Shown here piece after piece: positions 1-9,483 of a DNA stretch of 64,000 bases. The notes beneath the pieces were generated by a model. It saw nothing but the letters and a program-made list of their open reading frames with translations. It ran no database searches and was not told where the DNA came from. This DNA is from Burkholderia humptydooensis. Its GTDB lineage: Bacteria; Pseudomonadota; Gammaproteobacteria; Burkholderiales; Burkholderiaceae. Both the position numbers and the translations under genes were made by a program. Each line of letters starts with the position of its first letter. The first letter of the stretch is position 1. The stretch spans positions 1,612,001 through 1,676,000 of the forward strand of contig NZ_CP013382.1 in the NCBI RefSeq assembly GCF_001513745.1, read 5' to 3'.

Positions 1-107
1 TATCGAATGCGCGCGGAGACACGCCGATGGCCAGCCGGCGCGGAACCGCCGGACGCATCGGCCGGCGTGCTCGATGCCGCCGTCCGGCCGCTTTCGGATG
101 CACGCGC

Positions 108-135
108 AAAAAAGCCCGGAATATCCGGGCTTTTT
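108..135 (-). terminator. intrinsic terminator of the catabolic operon
   Basis: An inverted repeat AGCCCGGA-ATA-TCCGGGCT is flanked by A6 on the left and T5 on the right, so it can work in both directions. It lies 38 nt past the stop codon of the MFS gene, which is the last gene of the long minus-strand operon. Nothing else recognisable lies in positions 1-107. Confidence 0.85.
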
Positions 136-172
136 CTGCTGCACTACTGCCAAACGTTGCGAAAGCGCCGCG

Positions 173-1579
173 CTATGCCTCGAGTTTTTCGAGCACCTGC
201 CCTTTCGTCTCGATGCCGACGAAGTGCACGGTCAGCGCAGCAATGAGCGGCACCACCGCGAGCAAGTAGAACGCCGGGCTCAGATTGCCGCCGACGATCG
301 CGCGCGGCACCGCCATCGGCGCGACGAACGACGCGATCTTCAGCCACGCGCTGCCGAGTCCGCAGCCGGCCGCGCGGATGCTCGTCGGATACTGCTCGGG
401 CGTGTACACATAGGACGTGATGAAGCCCGACGCCATCAGGCCGAGAGCGAACGAGCAGAACGTCGCGACCACGTACACCGACGACGCGTGAAAGAGCCCC
501 GCGAACACGAGCGACAGCGCGCAAAGCACGAACGACCATACGATCACCGGCTTGCGGCCGACCACGTCGACGGCAAGCGCCGACACGAGCGAGCCCACGA
601 CGCCCATCACCGAGCCGATCACCGCAAGGTTCAACGCGAGCTGCAGCGGCGCGTGATAGAAGTTCTTGTAAATCGTCGGCAGCCAGGTCGACAGCCCGTA
701 CTGGATGAATCCACACGTCGCCCACAGCGTCGCGACCGCGAGCGTGCGCTTCAGATACGCGGGCCCGAACAGGTCGATCATCCGGCGCTTCGGATGGCTG
801 CGCACGAGCGCGTCGAACTCGCTCGCATGCGCGACGGGCGGCAGCGGCTCCTTCGCCGCGGATTCGAACGCATGCAGCGCGTGCCCCGCTTCGTCGAGCC
901 GCCCGCGCGACGCGAGCCAGCGCGGCGATTCCGGCACGAGCCGCGCAAGCACGAGCGCGAGCACGAGCGGCATCCCGCCGATGAAATACATCACCTCCCA
1001 GCCGAAGCGCGGCACGAGCCATGCGCCGAGCGCCATCGACGCGAGCAGGCCGATCGGAAACACGATCTCGTACAGCAGCACGAAGCGCCCACGCCCGTGC
1101 GCGCGCGTGATTTCGTTGATGTAGGTCGCGGCGACCGGCAGCTCGCCGCCGAGGCCGAGCCCCTGCACGATCCGCAGCAGCACGAATGCTTCGAACGTCG
1201 AAGCGAATCCGCACGCGATGCTCGTCACGCCGATCACGGCCGAGCTCCACGCGATCGCGCGCACGCGGCCGTGCTTCTCCGCAAGCGCCGGGAACAGGAA
1301 CGCACCGAGCAACTGGCCGATCGCGCCGGACGCGATCAGCATCCCGACCTGATTCGGCGACAGCCCCCACTTGTGGATCAGGAGCGGCAGCGTCGCCGCG
1401 ATCGTGATCACGTCGAAGCCGTCGAAGAAGGTCGCGGCGCCGATCAGCACGCGTGCGCGGATCTGCATCGCGTTCGCGGGCAGCCGCTCGAGGCGCGCGA
1501 TGATCGCGCCGGGTGTCGCGGCGCTCGCCGCCGTGTCGGCCGCGGGCGCGCCCGCGATCGCGGTTTCCAGTGTGCTCAT
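173..1579 (-). CDS. MFS transporter, aromatic acid:H+ symporter type
   Basis: A 468-residue major facilitator with about 12 membrane segments, probably an inner-membrane proton symporter for an aromatic acid. The N-terminal part has the sequence FFDGFDVITIA typical of the AAHS family, the loop 2-3 signature region (EKHGRVRA) and the TM4-5 stretch RIVQGLGLGGELP. The open frame extends to 1621, but the ATG at 1579 is preceded by GGAGGAGAA at good spacing and gives a normal N-terminus. It is the last gene of the operon and starts 34 nt after the reductase stop. It presumably imports the substrate of the oxygenase encoded upstream; the substrate is unknown. Confidence 0.9.
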   Translation of the reverse strand: MSTLETAIAGAPAADTAASAATPGAIIARLERLPANAMQIRARVLIGAATFFDGFDVITIAATLPLLIHKWGLSPNQVGMLIASGAIGQLLGAFLFPALAEKHGRVRAIAWSSAVIGVTSIACGFASTFEAFVLLRIVQGLGLGGELPVAATYINEITRAHGRGRFVLLYEIVFPIGLLASMALGAWLVPRFGWEVMYFIGGMPLVLALVLARLVPESPRWLASRGRLDEAGHALHAFESAAKEPLPPVAHASEFDALVRSHPKRRMIDLFGPAYLKRTLAVATLWATCGFIQYGLSTWLPTIYKNFYHAPLQLALNLAVIGSVMGVVGSLVSALAVDVVGRKPVIVWSFVLCALSLVFAGLFHASSVYVVATFCSFALGLMASGFITSYVYTPEQYPTSIRAAGCGLGSAWLKIASFVAPMAVPRAIVGGNLSPAFYLLAVVPLIAALTVHFVGIETKGQVLEKLEA

Positions 1580-1613
1580 GCGTGGGTTCTCCTCCATGTC
1601 GTCGTTCTCGTGG

Positions 1614-2861
1614 TCAGGCAAGCGCCTTCGTCGCGTCCGTCAGCGCGGCGACGTCGATTGCGCGCCCCTGATTCATCCATTTGCGCGCGAGCTTCAGGTC
1701 GCGCGCCGAGTTGATCGCGATCACGCCGCGCAGCGCGCCGTCCGTCGCGAAGAACAGCGTCGCGCGTTTCGCGGCGATGTCGCCGCGCACGACGCGCTGC
1801 GCGTCGGCGGGCAGATCGCCGAGGATCTGCAGGTTCACGTCGTATTGATCGGACCAGAACCACGGAATCTCCGCATACGGCGCACGCACGCCAAGCACCG
1901 CCTTCGCGGCCGCGATTGCCTGGTTCTGCGCGTTCGCCCACGATTCGAGCCGCACGCGGCGCTTGAGCCACGCGTTCGGATGGTTCGCGACGTCGCCGCA
2001 CGCGAAGATCGCCGGATCGCTCGTCGCTCCGTATTCGTCGACGACGATGCCGTCGTCGACGTGCAAGCCCGCTTCGGTCGCGAGCGACGTATTGAGCGCG
2101 AGGCCGACTCCCGCGACCGCGAAGTCCGCGTCGACGGTCGCGCCGCCGGCGAGCGTCGCGCGTACGCGATTCGCGTCGTCCGGATGCGCGCCGAGCGACG
2201 CGAGCGACGCGTTCAGCCGCACGTCGACGCCGTTCGCGCGATGCAGATCGAGCAGGAAATCGGACACCTCGCCCGGCACCGAGCGCGCGCAAAGCCGCGG
2301 CGCACCCTCGACGACGACCGCGTCTACGCCGAGCTTGCGCGCGGTCGCCGCGACTTCCAGCCCGATCCAGCCGCCGCCGATCACGAGCACGCGGCGGCTC
2401 GCGCGCAGCCGCTCGCCGAGCGCGACTGCCTCGTCGAGCGTGCGCAGGTAGTGAAGATGAGGCGTCCCGACGATCGCATCCGGCAGACGTCGCGACGCGC
2501 CGCCCGTCGCGATCACGAGCCGGTCGTATTCGATCTCGCGGCCCGATGCGGTGCGCACGATGCGCCGCGCGCGATCGATCGACGCCGCGCGTTCGGGCTG
2601 CCACGCTTCGATGCCGAGCGCGCCGAATTCGTCCGGCTGCACGACGCGCACGGTCGAGATGTCGGCATCGCCCGCGAGCACCGCCTTCGACAGCGGAGGC
2701 CGCTCGTACGGCGGATGCGCTTCGTCCGCGATCATCACGATGCGTCCGGCAAAGCCCTCGCCGCGCAGCGTCTTCACCACCCAGCCCGCCGCCTGCCCGC
2801 CGCCGATCACGACGACGGTGCGCGGCGCGGCACCCGCGTCGGCATTCGCATGCTCAGTCAT
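1614..2861 (-). CDS. NAD(P)H-dependent ferredoxin reductase of a Rieske oxygenase system
   Basis: A 415-residue FAD/NAD(P)-disulfide-type oxidoreductase of the BphA4/AndAa class, which passes electrons from NAD(P)H to a Rieske ferredoxin. Visible are the FAD-binding GGGQAAGW near residue 20, the second Rossmann motif VLVIGGGWIGLEVAA near 160, the IFACGDVA motif near 290, and a C-terminal reductase dimerisation domain beginning around WFWSDQYD. The electron partner is most likely the Rieske ferredoxin at 13159-13476, with the oxygenase at 11744-12811 as final acceptor, giving a three-component system split across the two ends of the operon. Its start overlaps the end of the VOC dioxygenase gene by 8 bp. 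Confidence 0.92.
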   Translation of the reverse strand: MTEHANADAGAAPRTVVVIGGGQAAGWVVKTLRGEGFAGRIVMIADEAHPPYERPPLSKAVLAGDADISTVRVVQPDEFGALGIEAWQPERAASIDRARRIVRTASGREIEYDRLVIATGGASRRLPDAIVGTPHLHYLRTLDEAVALGERLRASRRVLVIGGGWIGLEVAATARKLGVDAVVVEGAPRLCARSVPGEVSDFLLDLHRANGVDVRLNASLASLGAHPDDANRVRATLAGGATVDADFAVAGVGLALNTSLATEAGLHVDDGIVVDEYGATSDPAIFACGDVANHPNAWLKRRVRLESWANAQNQAIAAAKAVLGVRAPYAEIPWFWSDQYDVNLQILGDLPADAQRVVRGDIAAKRATLFFATDGALRGVIAINSARDLKLARKWMNQGRAIDVAALTDATKALA

Positions 2862-3819
2862 CCTTGCGCTCCGTCATGAACCTGCCTTCCGGCGCCTGCG
2901 CGTTCTTCTGCCGGCGCGTATTGCCGTCGAGGCCGCCGTCGATCGCCCACTCGGCGAACACGGTCGGGCCCGGCTCGAACTCGCGCGGCTGCCATGCGGG
3001 CGTCAGCATGTCCTCGTCCGCGTAATACTCGATGAGGCCGCCCGCCGGATTGCGGAAGTACCAGAAGTACGCGGACGACACCGGGTGCCGCCCCGGCCCG
3101 AGCTGCGTCTCCCAGCCGCGGCGGCTCACGTGCATCCCGCCGCCGAACACTTCGTGGATGTCGCGCACCGTGAACGCGACGTGGTTCAGGCCGCGCTTGG
3201 CCGTAGGCAGCGCGAGCAGGAACAGGTCGTGATGGCCGCCGTGCGGCGCGCAGCGCATGAACGCGCCGCGGCCGGGGTAGCGATCCGACGTCTCGAAGCC
3301 GAGCAGCTCGTGATAGAACGCCTCCTGCTCGGCGAGCCGGTTCGTGAAGAACACGACGTGGCCGACCTCGATCGGCTCCGCACGCTCGTAGATAGCGGCC
3401 GGCTGGTCGACGCGCAGCGTCTCGCCCCACACGTTCGGCAGCGAGCCCTTCACGTCGACCTGGCGCCTGCGCGTCACTTCGATGCGGATCGCCATGCCGT
3501 TCGGATCGATGCAGCCGATCGCGTCGTCGGTCTCGTAGTGGCCCGGCTGGCCCGCGAGCCGGCCGCGCAGCGCGTCGAGCTCCGCCTGCGTGCCGACGCC
3601 CCACGTGACCTCGCGCAGCGTCGGGCCTTCCTCGAACGCGGGCGGCAGCGACGGATCGCGCGCGTCGACGACGCGCACCGTGCAGCCATTCATCGTCTCG
3701 AAGCTCACGTATGCTTCGCCGCGCGCGACTTCGTTGAGGCCCCAGTCCGCGAAGAAACGGCGGCACGTCGCGAGATCGGTCACGCCGTAGGTAATCTGTT
3801 CGATGCCGAGAATGCTCAT
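2854..3819 (-). CDS. VOC-superfamily extradiol ring-cleavage dioxygenase
   Basis: A 321-residue two-domain vicinal-oxygen-chelate protein with the length and domain arrangement of type I extradiol (BphC/catechol 2,3-) dioxygenases. The C-terminal catalytic domain keeps all three Fe(II) ligands at the expected places: His154 (EVGHVVFF), His213 (LNHVAF) and Glu264 (GGLIEYY). The N-terminal half is a degenerate copy of the fold. It is expected to cleave a vicinal dihydroxy-aromatic intermediate formed by the Rieske oxygenase and a dehydrogenase. It lies 25 nt after the aldehyde dehydrogenase gene and overlaps the reductase gene by 8 bp. The actual substrate is not deducible. Confidence 0.88.
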   Translation of the reverse strand: MSILGIEQITYGVTDLATCRRFFADWGLNEVARGEAYVSFETMNGCTVRVVDARDPSLPPAFEEGPTLREVTWGVGTQAELDALRGRLAGQPGHYETDDAIGCIDPNGMAIRIEVTRRRQVDVKGSLPNVWGETLRVDQPAAIYERAEPIEVGHVVFFTNRLAEQEAFYHELLGFETSDRYPGRGAFMRCAPHGGHHDLFLLALPTAKRGLNHVAFTVRDIHEVFGGGMHVSRRGWETQLGPGRHPVSSAYFWYFRNPAGGLIEYYADEDMLTPAWQPREFEPGPTVFAEWAIDGGLDGNTRRQKNAQAPEGRFMTERKDD

Positions 3820-3844
3820 GCGATGATCCTTTCCGTCAGTTCCA

Positions 3845-5335
3845 TCAGTTCGCCCACGGCAGCGGCGAATCGTTCAAGCCCCAGTAGAGGCTCTTCTGCT
3901 GCATGTACTCGCGAATCCCGAGGCTTCCCTTCTCGCGCCCCATCCCGCTTTCCTTGCGGCCCGAAAACGGCGTCGAGATCGAGAACTGCTTGTACGTGTT
4001 GATCCACACGGTGCCCGCGTCGAGCGCGCGCGCGACGCGCCATGCGCGCTTGTAGTCGCGCGTCCAGATGCCGGCCGCAAGCCCGAACACGCTGTCGTTC
4101 GCTTCGGCGACGAGCGCCGCCTCGTCGTCGAACGGCAGCGCGACGAGCACCGGCCCGAAGATTTCTTCCCGGCAAATGCGGGCCCGGTTCGACAGGCCGT
4201 CGAGAATCGTCGGCAGATAGAAGAAGCCTGCGTCGCGGCCTTCGCCCGTCGGCCGCTCGCCGCCGCACAGCACGCGGCCGCCTTCGTCGCGGCCGAGCGC
4301 GACGTAGCGCTCGACCGTGCCGCGATGCTGCGCGGTGATGAGCGGACCCATCTGCGTGCGCTCGCTCGCCGGATCGCCGACGCGCAGCTTGCGCGCCGCG
4401 TCGACGAGGCGCGCGACGAACGCGTCGTAGATCGCGCGCTGGACGAACAGGCGCGAGCCCGCGATGCACGATTCGCCCGACGAGCTGAAGATCCCGAACA
4501 GCACGCCGTTGACCGCGTGATCGAGATCGGCGTCGTCGAACACGATCGTCGGCGACTTGCCGCCCAGCTCGAGCGACAGCGGCATCAGCTTCTCGGCCGC
4601 GAGCCGCGCGATCCCGCGGCCGACTTCGGTGCCGCCCGTGAACGACACCTTCTTCACGAGCGGATCGCGCACGAGCGCGTCGCCGATCACCGAGCCCTTG
4701 CCCGGCAGCACCGAGATCACGCCGGGCGGCACGCCCGCTTGCTCGCATAGGCGCGCGAGCGCGAGCGACGCGAGCGGCGTCACCTCGGCCGGCTTCAGCA
4801 CGACCGCGTTGCCCGCCGCGAGCGCGGGGCCGAGCTTCTGCGCGTCGGACGCGATCGGCGAATTCCACGGCGTGATCGCCGCGACGACGCCGAGCGGCTC
4901 GTGCACGCTCATCGACAGATAGTCGCCGCGCGATGGCGTCAGCGCGTCGTCAAGCGTCTCCGCGCACGCGGCGAAATAGCGGAACGTGTTCGCCGCGCTC
5001 GCGACGAGCGCGCGCGTCTCGCTGATCGGCTTGCCGTTGTCGCGCCGCTGCAACTGCGCGAGCGCCTCGTGATTCGCGTGAATCAGATCGGCGATCCGGT
5101 GCAGCACGCCCGCGCGCTGATGCGGCTTCAGGCCCGACCAGTTCGCGCGGCGCCACGCGGCGTCGGCCACCTCGACCGCCTCGCGCGCGTCGGCCGCGTC
5201 GGCCATGTGAATCTCGGCGTTGAGCGAGCCGTCGGCCGGATAGAAGTTCGGCGTCGTCGCGCCGCGGCCGCAGCGCCACTCGCCGCCGATCAGGATGTCG
5301 CCCGACGGCACGAGCGATGAGTCGAATGCAGTCAC
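3845..5335 (-). CDS. NAD(P)+-dependent aldehyde dehydrogenase
   Basis: A 496-residue aldehyde dehydrogenase of usual family length. The general-base Glu lies in LSLELGGKSP and the nucleophile Cys in SSGESCIAG; the NAD motif FTGGTEVG precedes them. Related enzymes oxidise semialdehydes from meta-cleavage pathways (2-hydroxymuconic semialdehyde, betaine aldehyde and similar). Here it sits between the extradiol dioxygenase and the aspartate dehydrogenase with 25-nt gaps on both sides, so it probably oxidises an aldehyde from ring cleavage or from the ThDP enzyme. Substrate specificity cannot be read from the sequence. Confidence 0.92.
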   Translation of the reverse strand: MTAFDSSLVPSGDILIGGEWRCGRGATTPNFYPADGSLNAEIHMADAADAREAVEVADAAWRRANWSGLKPHQRAGVLHRIADLIHANHEALAQLQRRDNGKPISETRALVASAANTFRYFAACAETLDDALTPSRGDYLSMSVHEPLGVVAAITPWNSPIASDAQKLGPALAAGNAVVLKPAEVTPLASLALARLCEQAGVPPGVISVLPGKGSVIGDALVRDPLVKKVSFTGGTEVGRGIARLAAEKLMPLSLELGGKSPTIVFDDADLDHAVNGVLFGIFSSSGESCIAGSRLFVQRAIYDAFVARLVDAARKLRVGDPASERTQMGPLITAQHRGTVERYVALGRDEGGRVLCGGERPTGEGRDAGFFYLPTILDGLSNRARICREEIFGPVLVALPFDDEAALVAEANDSVFGLAAGIWTRDYKRAWRVARALDAGTVWINTYKQFSISTPFSGRKESGMGREKGSLGIREYMQQKSLYWGLNDSPLPWAN

Positions 5336-5360
5336 GATGGTTGTCCTGACGTTGAGCAGT

Positions 5361-6176
5361 TCAGATCACGCAGCACGACGCGCGGTTGCGCAGCGCGCGA
5401 ATCGCGCTGAACGCCGTCAGCGCGGACGTCTTCGGGTTGTCCGGCAGCGGCTTGCCGCTCATCTCGATCGACATCTCGCCGAACGCGCCGCGCGCGACGA
5501 TCCGGTGCACGTTGCGCGTAACGGCCGGATCGGCGATCAGGCGCACCTTCGTCGCGTCGAGGCCGACGCCCGCGAGCGCAACCGTCGCCGCGACGTTCGC
5601 GTTCTTCGGATAGCGCTGCGCCGCGTCGCGCGCGCTTCCTTCGAAGATCGTCTGCTCGGCCGTCATCGCGCGCAGATCGCAGATCGCCTCGGCCGGCGTG
5701 CCGAGCCAGCCGAGCGGCGGCTTGCGGCCGATGTACAGCACCTCGTCGAGGCCGCCCTGCTTCGCGGCCGCGAGCGCGTCGATGCCGCCGATCGCGCCCG
5801 ACAGCAGCGTGAGCGTCGCGCCGCCTTCGTCGGCCGCGTCCGACAGCGCGCCGAGCAGCGCGAGGTCCGACAGCGCGCCGATCGATGCGACCGCGCAATC
5901 CGTGCCCGCCTTCAGCAGCGGCACGACGTGGTCGGCAAGCGCGCCGTGCCCCGCGCACTCGAGCGCGAACTGCGGACGGTACGCGAGCGAGCCGACGGAC
6001 GACACGACGTCGACGCGCTCGCCGAGCGCGCCGCGCACCGCATCGCACTGATGCTCGGGCACGATAACGTGCGCGACGCGCAGCGCCGCGTCGTGCTCGA
6101 CCGCGCGATAGACGGCCGCGCCGATCGCGCCGAAGCCGATCATCGCGACGTCGACGGGAGCGTGAGCGTTACGCAT
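5361..6176 (-). CDS. nadX: L-aspartate dehydrogenase family protein (NadX-like)
   Basis: A 271-residue NAD(P)-dependent dehydrogenase of the NadX type. It has an N-terminal Rossmann motif ([11 protein letters not shown]), the conserved central segment around [14 protein letters not shown], and the catalytic-domain signatures [13 protein letters not shown] and NVHRI. The known reaction is reversible conversion of L-aspartate to oxaloacetate via iminoaspartate, feeding NAD synthesis or nitrogen metabolism. No nadA or nadC is nearby. It overlaps the ThDP enzyme gene by 8 bp inside a catabolic operon, so a pathway-specific amine or imine substrate is as likely as aspartate. That role is inference. 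Confidence 0.85.
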   Translation of the reverse strand: MRNAHAPVDVAMIGFGAIGAAVYRAVEHDAALRVAHVIVPEHQCDAVRGALGERVDVVSSVGSLAYRPQFALECAGHGALADHVVPLLKAGTDCAVASIGALSDLALLGALSDAADEGGATLTLLSGAIGGIDALAAAKQGGLDEVLYIGRKPPLGWLGTPAEAICDLRAMTAEQTIFEGSARDAAQRYPKNANVAATVALAGVGLDATKVRLIADPAVTRNVHRIVARGAFGEMSIEMSGKPLPDNPKTSALTAFSAIRALRNRASCCVI

Positions 6177-7842
6177 ACTGGCGCTCCGCGGGCGTGTCCT
6201 TCTTGACGGGTGGGCCGGCGAACGCGGTCGCGAACGCGCCGACCGACAGCATGTCGACCTCGACGAGCACCGGGCCTTCGTGCGCGAGCCCTTCGCGAAC
6301 GATGCGCTGCGCGTCGTCGAGCGACGTGAGCCGGTGATGCGCGAGCTTCAGGCTCGCGCAGAACTGCGCGAAATCCGGCTGATGCAGATCGACGTAGCAG
6401 CGGCGGCCGCCGTACTGCGCGTCCTGGATGTTGCGGATCACGCCGTAGCACTGGTCGTTCATCAGCACGATCATCACGTTCACGTTCTCCTGCACGGCGG
6501 TCGCGAGCTCACCGACGTTCACCATCAGGCCGCCGTCGCCGACGAGGCACACCGTCTTCGCCGCCGCGCCCGCCAGCGCCGCGCCGATCGCCATCTGCAT
6601 CCCCTGGCCGATTCCGCCGCCCAGCGCATGCACGCCCGCGCGCGGCTCGAAGATCCTCAGCAGGCGGTTGCCCCACGTGCTGTTCGAGATCGTCACGTCG
6701 CGCACCCAGTTGTAGTCGCGGCCGAGCGCCTGCTGCAGCGTGTCGACGAGGCGCTTGTACGGGCCGAGCCCCTTGCCGACGTCCTCGACGGCCGCCTCGC
6801 GCGCGGCCTCGAGATCTCCGGCGAAGCGCGGATCGGCGGCGAGCTTGCCTTCGAGCCGGTCCGCGAGCTCGGCGAGCACGCGCTTCGCGTCGCCGTGCAC
6901 GAACAGGTCGTTGCGATAGCCGCGGTTGTCGGCGAGCGCGTCGGCATCGACGCGGAACAGCGGGCTCGGCAGCGCGAGCTTGTACTTCAGCGTCTCGTTG
7001 CCGCGCAGCCGCGAGCCGACGACGACCACCGCGTCGCACGTCTTGTAGAAGCGCTCGACGGCCGCGTGCACGTTGAACGCGCCGAGCGTCGCCGGATGAT
7101 CCTCGGGCAGCACGCCGCGGCCCTGCACGCTCGTGACCACGCCGAAGCCGAGTGCGACGAGCCGCTCGACTTCCGCGCGTGCGTGCCGCGCGCCGCCGCC
7201 GAGCCACAGCAGCGGCCGGCGCGCGCTCGCCAGACGCTCGGCGAGCTGCGCGACGCGCGCGCTGTCGTGCTCGCGCACCGCGACGTGCGGCGGCGCGAGA
7301 TCGTCCGGCCACTCGATCCCGGCCGCCTGGATGTCGATCGGAATCTCGACCGACACGGGGCCGCTCGGCGCGGTCATCGCGACACGCACTGCCTCGCGGA
7401 TCGTCGGCAGCACGGATTCGACCGTGCGCACGCGATACGCGGCCTTCGAGATCGCATTGAGCATCGACAGTTGATCGGGCGCCTCGTGGATGTACGCGAG
7501 ATCCTGATCGAGGTACGGCGTCTCGATCTGCCCGGTGACGTGCACGAGCGGGGTGCCGGCCGTCAGCGCCTCGACCATCGCGCCCGCCGCGTTGCCCGCC
7601 GCGGTGCCCGTGCTCGTGAACGCGACGCCGAGCCCGCCCGACACGCGGGCGAGGCCGTCGGCCATGTTGACGGCGCCCGCCTCGCCGCGCGCGCCGACAT
7701 AGCGGATCTTGCCGCGCGTGTGGATCGCGTCGAGGATCGGCATGTTGTGAATCGAGATCACGCCGAAGGCGGTCTTCACGCCGCATTGTTCGAGGAAGGC
7801 GGCAATCAGCTCGCCGACCGTGGTCGTGGTTTTGTTAGACAT
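6169..7842 (-). CDS. ThDP-dependent 2-oxo acid decarboxylase / acetolactate-synthase-like enzyme
   Basis: A 557-residue thiamine diphosphate enzyme with the three usual domains. The activating Glu lies in [14 protein letters not shown] near residue 50, and the ThDP/Mg motif [10 protein letters not shown]...LMND lies near residues 440-470. Family members include benzoylformate decarboxylase, oxalyl-CoA decarboxylase and acetolactate synthase. No regulatory small subunit is encoded. The frame is open to 7956, but the ATG at 7842 follows AGGAGG and gives the normal start [12 protein letters not shown]. The gene overlaps both neighbours by 8 bp. A 2-oxo acid intermediate of the aromatic pathway is the likely substrate, by inference. 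Confidence 0.9.
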   Translation of the reverse strand: MSNKTTTTVGELIAAFLEQCGVKTAFGVISIHNMPILDAIHTRGKIRYVGARGEAGAVNMADGLARVSGGLGVAFTSTGTAAGNAAGAMVEALTAGTPLVHVTGQIETPYLDQDLAYIHEAPDQLSMLNAISKAAYRVRTVESVLPTIREAVRVAMTAPSGPVSVEIPIDIQAAGIEWPDDLAPPHVAVREHDSARVAQLAERLASARRPLLWLGGGARHARAEVERLVALGFGVVTSVQGRGVLPEDHPATLGAFNVHAAVERFYKTCDAVVVVGSRLRGNETLKYKLALPSPLFRVDADALADNRGYRNDLFVHGDAKRVLAELADRLEGKLAADPRFAGDLEAAREAAVEDVGKGLGPYKRLVDTLQQALGRDYNWVRDVTISNSTWGNRLLRIFEPRAGVHALGGGIGQGMQMAIGAALAGAAAKTVCLVGDGGLMVNVGELATAVQENVNVMIVLMNDQCYGVIRNIQDAQYGGRRCYVDLHQPDFAQFCASLKLAHHRLTSLDDAQRIVREGLAHEGPVLVEVDMLSVGAFATAFAGPPVKKDTPAERQYA

Positions 7843-8632
7843 GGCGTGCAAAGCCTCCTGATACGTCGATATGGCTGCCCGTCGTGTACGACGACAGATT
7901 CGTTGCGAGATAAAAGAGCGCCCACGCGGCCTCGTCGGGCCGGCCGAAGCGCGCAAGCGGAAGGTTCTTCTGCGCGGCGAGCGCGGCCGTCCACGCTTCC
8001 CACGATTCGCCCGGCGCGGCCTGCGCGTGGTAGCGCCGCCGCCACTGCCCCGATTCGACGATGCCGATCAGGATCGAGTTGACGCGGATGCGCTCGGGCG
8101 CGAGCTCGTTCGCGAGCGATTTGACGAGGCTCAGCACGCCCGCGCGCGCCGACGACGTCGCGACCATGTGCGGCTCCGGCTGCAGCGCGAGCAGCGAATT
8201 CACGCAGGTGATCGCCGGCGCGGCCGACGCGCGCAGCAGCGGCAGAAACGCGCGCGTCGGGCGGATGATGCTGAAGTACTTCAGCTCGAGTTCGTCGCGC
8301 CACGCGTCGTCCGTCGTGTCCGCGAACGTCGACACGCGGCCTTGGCCCGCGTTGTTGACGAGCATGTCGGCGCCGCCGAAGCGCTCGGCCACGGCCTGCG
8401 CGAACGCAGTCACGTCGGCTTCGTCGAGCACGTCGCAGCGCGCGGCGAGCACGCGCTCGCTCGGGAACTGCTGCGCGAGCCGCGCATGCGCGCTCGCGAG
8501 CCGTTCGTCGCTGCGCCCGCATATCGCGACCGACGCGCCCGCGCGCAGAAAAAGCTCGGCGCAAGCGTAGCCGATGCCGGACGAGCCGCCCGTCACCACG
8601 GCGACCTGCCCGCTCAAATCGATCTGGATCAT
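7835..8632 (-). CDS. SDR-family oxidoreductase with altered catalytic YxxxK motif
   Basis: A 265-residue short-chain dehydrogenase fold: cofactor motif TGGSSGIG at residues 14-21, NNAG at 93-96 and the catalytic Ser at 146. The position of the catalytic Tyr, 13 residues after that Ser, is Thr159, and the Lys four residues later is Arg163 (sequence VATSSARAG). The protein is otherwise intact and ends normally, so this is not decay. It may use a different proton donor, bind NAD(P) without classical reduction, or act as an isomerase or lyase. It overlaps the ThDP gene by 8 bp and the IclR gene by 4 bp. Confidence 0.85.
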   Translation of the reverse strand: MIQIDLSGQVAVVTGGSSGIGYACAELFLRAGASVAICGRSDERLASAHARLAQQFPSERVLAARCDVLDEADVTAFAQAVAERFGGADMLVNNAGQGRVSTFADTTDDAWRDELELKYFSIIRPTRAFLPLLRASAAPAITCVNSLLALQPEPHMVATSSARAGVLSLVKSLANELAPERIRVNSILIGIVESGQWRRRYHAQAAPGESWEAWTAALAAQKNLPLARFGRPDEAAWALFYLATNLSSYTTGSHIDVSGGFARHV

Positions 8633-9483
8633 CGCAATCCCAATGCCTTCAAATAGGTGTTTTCGTCGTCGGCCCGGTAGTTGAGCCGCCGCGACAGTCC
8701 GCCCGCCGCGCGCACGACCTTCTCGATCAGCCCGTCGGCGACGAGCGCCGCATCGATCTCCGGCCGCGGCACCGTCACCGTGACGACCGCGACGATCCGG
8801 CTCGCCTCGTTGCGCACGGGCGCCGTGACGACCGAGATATCGCGCTCGAACGCCGAGTTGCCGATGCCGTAGCCGCGCCGCGCATCGGCGCGAATCACGT
8901 CGAAGAGCGCGTCGACAGTCTCGGGCGTCGCCTTCGTCACGCGTTCGAGCTCCCGCTCCGGATACAGCGCGCGCAACTCGGCGAGCGACAGGTCGCCCAT
9001 CAGCACGTGGCCGTGCGTCGTCGCGTGCGCGGGCAGGCGCGTGCCGACGTTCACCCGCACCGAGCCGAACGCGTGCCCCGCGTTCTGCGCCTTCGCGACG
9101 AACACCACGTCGCGGCCGTCGCGAATCACGATGTGCGCCGTGAAGCCCGTCGCATCGCGCAAGCCTTCTATCACCGGCAAGCCGAGATCAGTCAGCTCGA
9201 GCGAGCTCAGGTATTCGAAGCCGAGGCGCAACACCGCGACGCCGAGGCGATAATTGCGATCCTTGTCCGCGCGCTCGAGAAAGCCGAGCGACTCGAGCGT
9301 CTGCAGCAGACGGAACACCGTCGTGCGCGGAATGCCGAGCCGCTTCGACAGCTCCGGCGCGCCGAGCACCGGCTCGCGCGGCGAGAACTCGGCCAGGACC
9401 CGCAGCCCGCGCTCGAGCCCCGGTACTACGTAGGTCGAATCATTCTTCGCGTTGTCGGCGTCTTTCAGTAGCGGTTCGCTCAT
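8629..9483 (-). CDS. IclR-family transcriptional regulator inside the catabolic operon
   Basis: A 284-residue IclR protein. Residues about 20-85 form the winged helix (LSKRLGIPRTTVFRLLQTLESLGFL) and the remainder the effector-binding GAF-like domain (GFTAHIVIRDGRDVVFVAKA, LPAHATTHGHVLM). It is translationally coupled to both neighbours by 4-bp overlaps, so it is probably autoregulated with the operon. It closely resembles the IclR protein at 15050-16000 in the helix-turn-helix and across the effector domain, so the two probably recognise related sites. The candidate operators are the palindromes at 13511-13526 and 13797-13812. Confidence 0.92.
   Translation of the reverse strand: MSEPLLKDADNAKNDSTYVVPGLERGLRVLAEFSPREPVLGAPELSKRLGIPRTTVFRLLQTLESLGFLERADKDRNYRLGVAVLRLGFEYLSSLELTDLGLPVIEGLRDATGFTAHIVIRDGRDVVFVAKAQNAGHAFGSVRVNVGTRLPAHATTHGHVLMGDLSLAELRALYPERELERVTKATPETVDALFDVIRADARRGYGIGNSAFERDISVVTAPVRNEASRIVAVVTVTVPRPEIDAALVADGLIEKVVRAAGGLSRRLNYRADDENTYLKALGLR

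Noticed and set aside
74..1714. Long plus-strand open frame of 546 codons opposite the MFS gene
   Set aside because: Arg/His-rich composition and perfect antisense position to a clear transporter; typical of high-GC shadow frames.
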